From: Gymnopilus junonius
Taxonomy: Eukaryota > Basidiomycota > Agaricomycetes > Agaricales > Galerinaceae
Reading direction: 5' to 3'
Assembly: GCA_015501075.1 (NCBI GenBank)
Contig: JADNYJ010000020.1
Span: 304,084-368,083, forward strand
DNA: 64,000 nt
The translations under genes and the position numbers were made by a program. Under the pieces are notes generated by a model. It saw nothing but the letters and a program-made list of their open reading frames with translations, did no database searches and had not been told where the DNA came from. Within the stretch, counting starts at the first letter, position 1, and each line of letters starts with the position of its first letter. Below, one piece after another: positions 37,218 to 48,024 of this stretch.

Positions 37218-37950
37218 TTAACCACTGATTTTGGGTTCCACCCAAACTGCCTGTAAAGTAGCGTGGTCTAGTAAGTCATCGGCCACAATAAATGAGTGGC
37301 AAGTTACTGTAGCAATGAACCCTTCTTCCTCTGATTTGCCTGAAGCCGGTCGTATAGTCAAACTATTGATGCTCGGGCTGTTTATAAAGCGCCCAAGCCT
37401 CTTCAGCCTGTCAGGTTCAATGCCGAAATCTTTGGCAAGCTTTCCCAGATCTTTTTCAGTCTCTGTGGACTTGCGTTTATCCAACAAATCGCTCAACGTG
37501 AACGCATACAAGTGGTTTCTCTTGGTCTCTTGGGAAGACGACGACTCGGTTGAGCGAGATTCGAAGAGACGGGTATTATCGGCAGCCTATTGAACATTGT
37601 ATATGGTCAGAAAATATGAACCAAACATCAGAGTTGGTACTCGCTGGCCGAATAGGCTGCATATGATGATCCACTTGAACCTGGCCTAGCCTACTAAGAT
37701 TCGAGAGAAGCTGAGCCTGCTGAGGATCCGCTCCATCTTTTTCAATGGCTGTGGATATTGATTTAATAGGAAGGCGACAAAGGACATCTGCCAAAGATAC
37801 CTCACCCTCTGTCCTATGACTTTCTGCAAGTTGGCTCTTTAGGCCCTCAGGCTGAGCCCGAGGGTGAGTGGCCTTGGTACCATTCTGAAATGTGGCTGAC
37901 GAAACTCTTGTGGGATAACTTCTGGCTACCTTGGATGCAGAATTCCCCAT
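37218..37950 (-). CDS. small conserved-looking fungal protein with N-myristoylation-type start
   Basis: Two exons on the minus strand: ATG 37950 (MGNSASKVARSYPTRVSSAT) to about 37646, then about 37589 to TAA 37218. MGNSAS is a classical N-myristoylation sequence (Gly2, Ser6), so the product is probably lipid-anchored. The middle holds SLADVLCRLPIKSISTAIEK and SRLGQVQVDHHMQPIRP; the second exon has LSDLLDKRKSTETEKDLGKL and ends WVEPKISG. The intron appears to use a GC donor (CCA|GCGAGT), as that is the only choice that keeps phase between PIRP and AADNTRLFE. I recognise the layout as recurrent in fungi but know no function. Confidence 0.6.
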
Positions 37951-38537
37951 TGGCAGTGAAAAGTAAAGCAAAAGAAAGTTCAGACCAAGTCAATTCGAAT
38001 GGCTTTAAATATTGTTCAGTAGCTATTTTATTTACACAAATATAAGAAAGGTGTGTATAGTTGTGTTTCCAAGATATCTAAGTAAGGACGGAATTTTTTG
38101 CAACGTGAAACGGATAGTAAGACTATAAACTACTTACATGTTAAGAAAAGCAGTGAAACCTAGTCTATCAATTTTATGGCCATCCAGAGACAGCCATTCT
38201 TTGTTGTACACGTACGTGAGATGTTGAAGTGAAAGATGTCAAAGGAACAATTTTAGGAAAAAAGAAACAACCGTTCATTCCTACGCCAACCCGCAAAACA
38301 GATCAAAAGTGCCCTCATTGGTGTCAGCGAAGAGATGGAAAGAGTGTGAGGAGCATACACAGCGATGCAACAGGGGTATAAAAAAACTGTCCAGAACAAC
38401 GTAGTCGGGCCACAAGCATACAAAACTAAATTGCAAAACTAAATGAGCGAAATGGCGCACACCGGAAGGGACCGTTTGACTTTAGGAATTTTTCGTAACT
38501 CAAAGAATGGCGTCATGAAATGTCGTGCTAGTGGCGT

Positions 38538-41500
38538 TTACGCATGGAAAGTCCCCATGTTCGAAGGTGGTGGCTGTTGATATGGCTGATACATATACGG
38601 TTGATATAGATGAGGCGGAACTGATTGAGGAGGCATGCCACCATAAGGTGCTTGAAGTTGGTTCATGCCTGGCAGAGGTCCCCCATGAAGAAGTGGTGAT
38701 TGATTTGCGTACGGCGAGCTTGTCGCGACCATTGATGCATTCGCTGGGGCTCCTGGCATTCGCCGCACATTGACTTGAGGGCTGCCGGTCTCCGGAGTAC
38801 GCATTGCGAACGGATTAAAAGGGTCTGTCGACGGTGAGAAAGTATTTGTAGGATTAGGAGCCGAACGTCTTGCAGCTGTAGGATTATAGGACGAATCAAC
38901 GTGTAATTGTGGGGGGTTAGTGGGTCCAGCTTGAGGATTCTGACCACCCATTTGCAAAGCGGCCATCATAGAAGCAAAACCTTGATCATTGGAAGGATAA
39001 CCTGACGGAAGTCCAGGAACACCGAAGTTCTGGGCCGAGTTTTTCGTGACTTTGCCAGTTGGAGGGAGGGTGTTGTTGTAGGTTGGCTGGAAATTGGGCA
39101 CAGGTAAACCAACTTCTTCAATGAGCCTCCTATAAGCCTGAGTGGCAATGACCTTCAATTCGATAAGGACGCGTTTTGTCGCTTCCACGTAAACCTGCTT
39201 TGCTGCTGGATCGATGAATGGACTAGTCAAGATCTTGTGAACGACTGCAACACCATTGACCTGGTCACCAAGAACATCCGTTAAGACATGATCCCCGGGA
39301 GAGTTAAACAAGGCCTCCACAATTTGTTGGGACGCTTCCGGTTCGATTTTCTGATTGACAATACGAAGAACCGTGAGCGATGCCAGTTTATGGGTGCAAA
39401 GATGAGACAGGTGAGGCGTGAAGCGAGGGGCTAGTAAATTATATCGAGAAGGGAATCCTGACGTATCAAGGAGCCAAGTGAGAAGCAAGGCACCATTAGG
39501 ATTGGTGGCCAAGGGGATTGAATTCAAAATTATAGCAGTAGCAATCCGGCGTTGTTGATTAATTGTGATATGAGGGCTTTCAAGGCATGCCCTCATGCTG
39601 CGAGCGCCAAAACGACCTTGAGCGACTTCCCACATACGATCGACAATAGCGTCGAATATGAATTCATTAGCAGGGGAGCCGAAACGCAGGCAGCATCTAC
39701 TCAACAAAATCAATTTCAAAGAATTACAAGCGGCATCGTAACTCACTGAATCACATAGTTGCCAAATTGATCCAAGAGAAGTGGTGGTGCATAAGCTCGT
39801 AAGTTCTGAGCAATAAGAGCCACTTCCTCTGGACTGGAGACACATTCTATGATCTTCTGAGCAGCCCATGTACCATTTTTATGGATACCAATCATAGCGA
39901 GATGAGGGGAGATACGTTCGAGCATAGCTACTCTGGGGCTAGGGGAACACTTCTCGAAAAGTTTCTGAACGACCTGTGAAAGAGAAGGACATAAGTATCA
40001 AACCACTATACCTAAGGCGAAAGATGGTAAACAGACAGTGTTTCCAAGCCAGTCCGAGGCAAGATCGACAATCTCGCTATCCATAAAATCAGCAGCTACT
40101 TGGTCGACCTCTTCGACGGTCATTGTGCCAGAGTCTAAACGTTTACGAAGCTCCCGCAGCTTGGAGGCATCCCAGCGTCGATTGTGAGACCTCTCGGAGA
40201 CGAGAGGAATCGTGGTATAATACATAGTGGGGGGCCTGAATTCTGAGAACAACTTAATATAAGTATTATCAGATTGGAAAGAAAACATGCCTGCTAAGCT
40301 CTGAATATCGGCCTCAGCATCGCTGCTCCCTCCACTAAGCTCTCGCAAGATCATCTGCTGTTCCGTCACAGAAGCAGACCATCCAGCAGACTTGCCATCC
40401 AGCCCATGAGAGCCATTATGCATGCCAGATGCAATCATGCTAAGGAGTAGATTGGATCGATAATTCTCAACAACTCCTCCAAGGACTTGTTGCTCTGCAG
40501 GGATTGTCGATGCCCCTTTAATGCCACGTAGAGCATGGATGGTGGCGCCAACGCTCAAGTCGCCAACACCTTGGGCAACAACGTTCGCATTCTCATCTGG
40601 AGAACCAGACCCTTCTTGTCCATTTTTGACCGGTACCTTGGCGAAACCAATACGGATAGCCCCAACATCGCTACCAAGAACATCACGGCCATTTAAAGCC
40701 TTACGCGCCCGTACAGCATCGTCTAAGCGTTCGAAGTTGACTAGAAGAAAGGTCAGAAAGGACATTCCCATTGGAAGCCACTAACAGTGGACAATAAAAA
40801 GACTCACTGAAACCACAGTTCTTGTGAGTCAATACACGAGCGGACTCGATAGGACCATACGGGCTGAAAACGCTGAGAATAGTAGCAGGTGTGGTTGACG
40901 ACGGGATGGAGCCGATCCAAAGTGCACGCGTCGGAGTGGATTGAAGTTGTGCATCCATTCCAGCAAGAGAACTATTATTATTGCCAGTAGCCTTGACTCC
41001 TGTGCTTGGCGAGGTAGGTCCCGGACTGGCGGGATTACCCTTTGCAGGAGCCACAGGAGCACTATCAGCTTTGCCGAAACCAATTCTGACGGTTTGTCCA
41101 TTGGGCATGCCGATATTGCCTCCAAGACGATTCAGAACATCGTCTTTAGCACGTATCGCATCTGCCTGGTCGACAAAATTGACGAAACCACATTCCTGGA
41201 AACTGGTTCATATACACAATCAATAAATTAAGGGAGGTCTAGTCACCTTCTCGGGAAGAAGCCTTAGGCTCTCAATTGCACCATAGGGTGCAAAAACATG
41301 AATGAGTTGTTCACTCGTGACGGCGCTGTCCAAATTTCCGATCCAAAGTGAGCGGGTCGGAGTTTGCAATTGGGCAGAAGGAGCTTCCGATTTGGGAGAG
41401 ACGGAGCGATTATTGCCACTTGGTGCAAGCAAGTAAGCAGATGCGCCTCTTCCTATCGGAAGGTCATTACCATTCGGGAAATGAACGCTGGGGGAAGTGC

Positions 41501-42776
41501 CGCTGCGGCCTGAAATAAACTTATCCGTTTTAAGGATACTAGAAGGATTCCCGAGGGTGTTTGAAAGTGAAAGGTTAGTAGAGCTCGAATGGGGAAGATC
41601 GTTATTGGCATAAGGATGGGTATCGCTGGTAGTTGCACGTCTTTGGAGGGAGCGCATGGGATCATCAAGAATGCCAACAGATATTGCGCGTGGTCTATTA
41701 GTGGTTAGATGGTCGGTCGTCTTGAAGCCTTTGACAAGAAAGGTTGACTGCCCAAAGTCTCCTCGAGAATTGGGGATATCGTAGGAGCTGAGGTGCTGGC
41801 GATCGTACCCAAGACTTTCATAGTTGTCAACAAAGTATTCTTCCTCTTCTTCGGCAGCTGGAGTGGACAAGAGGGAACCAGTCACAGAAGGCCTACTACG
41901 ATAAGGGTCAGAGACGGTACTGGCACGCGTTCGGGAAGGATTGGCAAGGTTTCCAGCAATCGCAGCCTGTGCTTGATTGCGCAATTCTGAGATAGTGGCA
42001 GCAGGTGGAGGCCTATGACTGTCATCCAAACCGAGATAATCCAATGTGTGTACGTCAAAATCATCCGCGCCCGAATCAGCAGACGTCACTGAGCGTAATT
42101 CATCCAGTACCGAGAATCCGGGTGCTGATCCATTGGCAGTGGACAACCAGGATGATGAAAAATCGAAGGACCGAATGCGTTGGAGAGCCCCCCAGAAGGA
42201 AGGGTGAGAGAGCCGGACCTCAGACGGCTATTTCTCTCGGTCACGTTTGACGGGGCAACTGGGGGTGGCACAGTGGTCGATGAGTGTCTAAGGCCAGGCC
42301 TGGCAGGGGCCGCGGTAGACAAATTTGCAGCAGGGGACACGGAAAGTTGTCTTTGAGCAGGCTCCAAGGGCGAGTCGTTGGTCGCGGCGGCAAAACGCTG
42401 GGCAGCAAGTTGAACGTTTGAAGGCAAGGTCCCAGCCCTCGCTCGTCTAAACCCGGGAGGGTAATTCGTGGGTGGCAGAACCGAGCCATCCCCTGTGGTC
42501 GTTAAAGAGGGTGGGGCCTCGCTTGTCTGAGAACCTCCTGATGCCATACCCCGAAGAGCGGGGGGAAGGTACCTGCCACCTAACCCCTCTGATTGAAGCT
42601 CTCGCGCTCTAGAAGTAAATCAGAGCAAGAATGACAGTCAGTTAAGAGTCAAATAAGAGAGGAGGGAATATCAAAAGACCTCTTTGCGAATGCAGCTGAA
42701 GGGGCAGGCGGAGGAGTTTTTCCACTTGGAGGAACCCTGGAATAGGAGCCATTGTTGTCAGAAGCCGATAAAGACA
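38538..42776 (-). CDS. RRM-PUF RNA-binding protein, Jsn1/Puf2-like
   Basis: Read on the minus strand from ATG 42776 (MSLSASDNNGSYSRVPPSGK). In order: a long Ser/Pro/Ala-rich N-terminus; two RRMs (SLWIGNLDSAVTSEQLIHVF ... FVNFVDQADAIRA, and ALWIGSIPSSTTPATILSVF ... VNFERLDDAVRARKALNGR); a PUF array (MLERISPHLAMIGIHKNGTW, AQKIIECVSS, LLLDQFGNYVIQ, SMRACLES, GDHVLTDVLGDQVNGVAVVH); and a Gln/Pro/Tyr-rich tail ending PPPSNMGTFHA. RRMs placed before PUF repeats are characteristic of the fungal Jsn1/Puf2 branch, which binds and regulates mRNAs, many for membrane proteins. One base appears missing in an A5 run (T5 on the coding strand) at 42158-42162; adding it restores GPSIFSSSWLSTANG. Several 50-60 bp introns interrupt the gene, including one beside RRM2. 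Confidence 0.85.
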
Positions 42777-44237
42777 TTATAGTGGTGCTTTGAATGAAGA
42801 ACGATTAGAGATTAGGAATGGGCGGCTCGCTGAAGTACGGAAGACGTGAAGGAGAAGTGGCCAATTAGTCGGGAAAAGGTCGCCCCGGTCGGTTGAGAGT
42901 ACGTGGACGTGGTCGTGATTAGAGCCTTTGCAGAATATGCAGGTCCACAACTACAATGGCAGAGGTGCCTCCAGAAAAATAGTACTAAAGGATTAGTAGA
43001 GAATGGTCGTTGGGAGTAAAACTTTGAAAATCTGTCAACGTCGTCCTGCTGGCTCTGTTCCCACGCTCCTTGAGAACAAATCGGCGGATCCTGTCTCCTC
43101 TCAATATCCGGATATCTTCCAGAATTTACTTGCATTTCATCCTCATACATATGTGTAGTCGAGAAGTAACCCAGGATATTACATGTAGGCCCGTATGCTT
43201 GCCCTTCTGCGTCTGAATTAGTACCCATGATTTGATTTTTCATCTACCCTAACCCCTGTCATCATGAACTTGCTCCTTGTCATATGCACAGGTGGCTTTG
43301 AAACTGACGTTCTTGTTTCGAACCGCCTCTTCTCTCACAGAAGGGCGAGCAAGAACGCCGTGTAAGCCTTTTGCAGGTCTGGCAATCATGGGTGATTAGA
43401 AAGGCCATGACAGTGACCCAAGCAGTATAGATCAATTCAGGTTCCGCATACTTATTTTGACAATTGTTCATTGTGCACCCGCAGGCTATACATCTCGCTG
43501 CACCAGATACAGACGGTCCTTCCTTCGAAAGCGCTTTAAAGTGGCATGAACCTCCGGAGTTCGAAGATATTGCAATCAACAATATCTCTGATAATTCCTC
43601 GCCAACGAATCGCGATTCAGTATCACATTAAGTAAATGCAAGTATAATCCGCGTTATTTTTCTTCATAAGAAATTAAAAATGATTCCCAAGCCAAAGTTC
43701 AGAGAACTTGGTCTCACATCGGGAGTTTACTAATTTAAAGGGACTTTAAATTTGTTTCAAAAATCAGATTGAGCAGTTGAAATGCCGGTTCACATATAAA
43801 TTAAATCTGCATTTAATGTCCTCAATCACATATGCAATATCTGAGCATTTGAAATATTTTGGGAAATAAAAATGACCTTTGCAGCAGTTCCAATATTTTA
43901 AACACAACTTTTTTGAAAGGGAGTATCCATATTTAAAATGCATACGACAAAAAAAAAATCCAGCATTCGAAATGAAATTAATTCAACAGGATACATCACA
44001 TTTATAGTATTAAGAACAGTGTTAAAATTTTTTGGACATTAAATATACTTTTCTATCCACAAATTCCCTAGATATGATTTTATATTTCAAATGCAAAATT
44101 TTCACGCAGCAATTGCCCACTAATTGCCCGCTCATTGCCCACTGTATCAATGATGTATGGTCGCTCATCAGGCATTCACATGTATACAGACTGTACTGGT
44201 CCCTAAAGATACATAGCTCTCATGAGGGCTCATAATA
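42777..44237. other. long gene-poor stretch between PUF gene and transposase
   Basis: About 1.46 kb. From 43630 to 44100 it is strongly AT-rich with A runs (A9 near 43950). At 44112-44140 the heptamer ATTGCCC recurs three times with an 11-bp period, just outside the 3' end of the transposase gene, as terminal or subterminal repeats often do. Minus-strand frames at 42812-43582 have no recognisable motif. The junction between host DNA and transposon must lie here but I could not fix it. Confidence 0.4.
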
Positions 44238-47200
44238 TTATAAGTAAGAAAATGAGGTCCATCTATGAGCAAAAGTGAAAGAAATAGTAACAGTGTACAA
44301 TGAATGAATCAGTCCTAAGATGAAATGAGAATCTCTGTGTACAATGTAAAAGAGGATACTCACCCGCGAAAGTGTTAAAATAACTGTCCGGTCCTTATCC
44401 AGACTCCAGCGTGCATAATGAGACATAATCCATTCAGGGTGAATAATTTCCAAGTCAGTTGAGAGGCCCGGAGAATAAATTTTGGCTGGGAAATGGGGGT
44501 AAAAACGAAATGGGTCAACCACCTGTGATGATGCTGGAAGCTGGCGCCGAACAACATAAACAACTTCACTGTTTTCTCGTATGACAATATATTGAATTGA
44601 AGCTGGCTGAATGGGTTTCGAAACATCGCCTGTAGGATGATAAAGCACAAGGCTATTACCAACATGTGTACTAGCCCGAGAAAAGAAGGTATCATCAAAG
44701 CGGTGGCGTGCTCGAAGAGCAACTCTTCGGTCAGTAAAGAGCTTACTCAATGGTGAAGGTACTGGACGGAAAGCAGAGGATGACACTGTTTCATCCTCAG
44801 ATTCTTCTTGATGTAATGGTCCTAACCCAAATGCTTTGTCAAATACAGCCTCACACTCTTTCATGATGGGCGAGCGATCGGGATGTGTTAACCACCGTTT
44901 TAGCTTTCCAGCCCGATTAAATGATGTCAACATTGAGACTTCTAGTTCACCTTTTAAGAGGATGAGTTTATGTTGTCAGATGATAGTACTTGACATACCA
45001 AACTTGTGATTAGTGGGAAGACGTTGTAGCTGGCCCACCAGGCGTTCAAAAGGAAAACACCACCATGAGTGGACAGGCCCAAAAAGGCAGAGGAAGTCAT
45101 AGATATGAATGGCCATGTGGTTGTTGACACGCCCATCAATCTCGGGATGAAGCTCCGGTAACCTTTTTACCCACCCAGTAATGTACCGATGATAGGAAGA
45201 CATACGATGTTCTGTCATAGTACGCATGCCAACCAGAGACATTGCAGAGACCAGGTCCATTGTGTGGTCCAATACTTGGCGGAGGGAGGATGCGATAGCC
45301 AGTGTTGGATGAATTGTTCCTTCACCCCAAACGCTAACCAGAGCAATTGGAAGATAGATAGTTGACATTGTACGCCATTCATCTGCCTTGAGAGAACCAG
45401 CAGCTGCATGTCCAAAGTTATAAGGGACTGAACGGAGCCATGAAGGAGTGTCTGTATCATGTATGACTTCTCTGATGCGATCCATGACATGCATGGTAGC
45501 AAATTTAGGCATGCCAGGGGTAGACTTTGGGAGAAGTGGGAAGGCCCGACGCTGCAGGAAAATCTCAGTAGTTGTACATGTGGTAAAAGGAAGTGGCATA
45601 CCCAATTGGTAAGTCCTTGTGCATAATGGTCTTTTGTGAAGCGGCCACTGGTAAACCTTTCCGGCACAGCTGGCTTAGCGCCAACACTATCAGACACAAA
45701 TGCCAAAGCTTTCTTTCTTTTTCGTGAGAGGGAAGTTGTTAGCTGCGCAAGATTGTCCTCTGGAATGTCATCACTTTCCAGGCTTTGCCTCGGAGAAACA
45801 AGCAACCGATGGATACTAGCAATATCCTTTAGGTCATCTTTATCTAGCTTTTCCCTAGATTTATAGGCCTCATCGGGAAGCATAAAGTCATAATCAAAAG
45901 AAGGGCCAACATCTGTCTTTTCCTCGGCTTTTGCCTGAGTAAGGCCAAGTACACTACGAAATTGAAACTGAGCGCAGCCTTCAAATCCACAATGCATCAC
46001 ATCAACAGACAGCATGCAGCTTGGTTCCCAATATGGAAGGCGCCATAGCTCTGACCAACGAACACCATAGCGAGTAAACAATTTCTCTTGATCCTTTGCT
46101 GAAGGTGCATGTTTCCATTCTTCAGCCCGTTCAAGTACCTCCTCGCGATGCTTTGGAGCCCAGTCAGGTGAATCAGTGTCGGTTCTGTTCACATTCGAGA
46201 GGTGGAAACACTTGCATCTCGAGCAAAAATGGTTGCTGCTATGTCCTGCTAGTTGACTAATCTTACGTGCAGCAGGGAGGTCACAAACACCCAGAATCGC
46301 AGCGCTGCGAGACATTCTACCTTCAGGATGATTGGCTGTTCGTGAGTAGTAGACCCCTTTCTCCCATGAGTCAACAAGGTCATCAACAAATGGCCGTATG
46401 TAGTGGTTGACCTCAGTCAAGTGAGGTTCATCAGGGCCGGGAACTATAGCAAGGTACATATTTTCCGGCTTGTATCGAATGCTGAGAGGAAGGTTTAAGC
46501 ACACTGCACTAAGAATCCCACATGACTGGCTAGCACCCCTCAGCTTCATGCCCTCGACAGCGAAAAAGTCGAAATTGAAAGCAAAAAGAAGACGCGCCTC
46601 AGTACCTGGTCTGTCAACAAAAAGGCGAGTTTTGTCTGGGCCTTTAAACCCGCGAATAAATTCAGCCTCAAATACATCCGAAATGTGGTGAACAGGTTGC
46701 TTCTGCTCGAAAGATTGCATTAAATGATCGCAGGCACCATCAATCATGTCCTCTAAATCCGTGTGAGCCAGAAGACCTGCGACATAGTCATGGAAGTGAG
46801 GATAGACAAACGTTTTGAGAGGCGCTTTGTCATCGGACACCAGTTTCGTCATGCATATGTCAGAGTCAGGGAGAGGGCGGTTACTACAATATTCAGGATA
46901 TGTAGGTGTATTGGAGCCCAGGGAAAAAGTAGGTGCATATGTGAAATGGCATGTTTCACAAACAATGTAGGTCGTCATTTTGCCATCTAAAACAAACTTC
47001 GATAAAATGGTTTGTAATGTGCGAGGTATTTGGTTGAGGATGAATTGCGGCAAGGCAGTCATATTGTTGTCTATACTGCGAAATGCACAAGATACGAGGA
47101 TTGATAAAAGGCCAGAAGGAGCTCGCTCAGGCGCCTACTGAGACTCATCATAATAAATGCAACAACCACAATGAAAATAGCAATCTGAGAGAGAGGATGG

Positions 47201-47873
47201 TATTCATCGATGGCGAAATTGAAATGGTGACCTAATAGAAATACATGTTACTTGAATTCATGAAAAGATTTCATATAGAAACTTACTTGAATCGTACTTC
47301 AAAGGTTCATCCACCGCTGGACGTAGCTGACGTAGTCCAGAAATCTGATTGTGAAGTTTCGATAGCTCAGGACCAATGACAGCCTTTCGGGCCACAACAG
47401 ATTCCACCGATCGCTTGACATTGCTGAATAAGGTCTGCAGACGGACGAGTTCATCTTCTGCAAAAACCAGAGTCTCCAGAGTGGGAGTCTGGTCAATCCT
47501 GAGGAGGCATGCTTTGATGCGCTGCTCAACGATATCAAGGACAGCATGCGCCGTTTGAGTGTGCTTGCTACGCTCGCTCTTCGGCGGACGGTTGAAAGTG
47601 GGCCGATTCACAGGTGATACAACAGCCGCGCTGGAAGAAGCTGTTACTCCAATAGATGAATCAATGAGTGAAAGGGACTTGAAGGCTTCTGTGGCTGCAT
47701 CTATTACAGCGGCCTGTCGAAGTGCTTCATCCTCGGCCGGCAAGACGAGCTTTGTGAGCAGCTTTCTGAGAAATTGGGAGAATTTTGCCTCTGGGTTTGC
47801 TATCATGGCCAAGAGAGGAGTCCTTGGTGCAAAGTCTACAGAAGCACTCGTACGTTGTACTTCGCGATGGCAT
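44238..47873 (-). CDS. Plavaka-type (CACTA-related) DNA transposase
   Basis: Read on the minus strand from ATG 47873 (MPSRSTTYECFCRLCTKDSS). A Cys-rich N-terminal finger is followed by a helical region, a second zinc-binding block (VCETCHFTYAP ... YPEYCSN), and the catalytic region: LLFAFNFDFFAVEGMKLRGA, GHSSNHFCSRCKCFHL, SVDVMHCGFEG. After an in-phase intron, GLTNWRRAFPLLPKSTPGMP and FPFERLVGQLQRLPTNHKFG follow. The end has IIHPEWIMSHYARWSLDKDR. These are hallmarks of the large basidiomycete CACTA-related transposases often called Plavaka. One extra base near 47757 breaks the frame between KARLA and AEDEALRQAAV. The rest is open apart from spliceable introns, so the copy may be autonomous or only recently dead. 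Element ends were not found. Confidence 0.8.
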
Positions 47874-47910
47874 ATTCAAGATTGAGCCCTTAGAGAGAGC
47901 CAAGAGATCA

Positions 47911-47991
47911 CTTTGCCGTTTGGAAAACTTGCAAAGCGATATTGAGGGAGAAGTTGAAAGAGAGGTTTGCCGTTTAAAAAACTTGCAAAGC
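47911..47991 (-). repeat. nested-hairpin repeats, cluster A (two copies)
   Basis: Two 27-bp copies at 47911-47937 and 47965-47991, read on the minus strand as GCTTTGCAAGTTTT..AAACGGCAAAG. Each has an outer arm GCTTTGC/GCAAAGC and an inner arm GTTT/AAAC, so it can fold as a nested hairpin. They lie 38-118 bp upstream of the transposase ATG, in the same sense as that gene. The same unit occurs three times at 62.88-63.02 kb in the opposite orientation. Confidence 0.8.
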
Positions 47992-48024
47992 CTAAAATAA
48001 TCCGTAATATAAAACAAGAAATAC

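Noticed and set aside
42812..43582. Two minus-strand frames of 143 and 100 codons
   Set aside because: No motif and no neighbour support; composition is unlike the adjacent genes.
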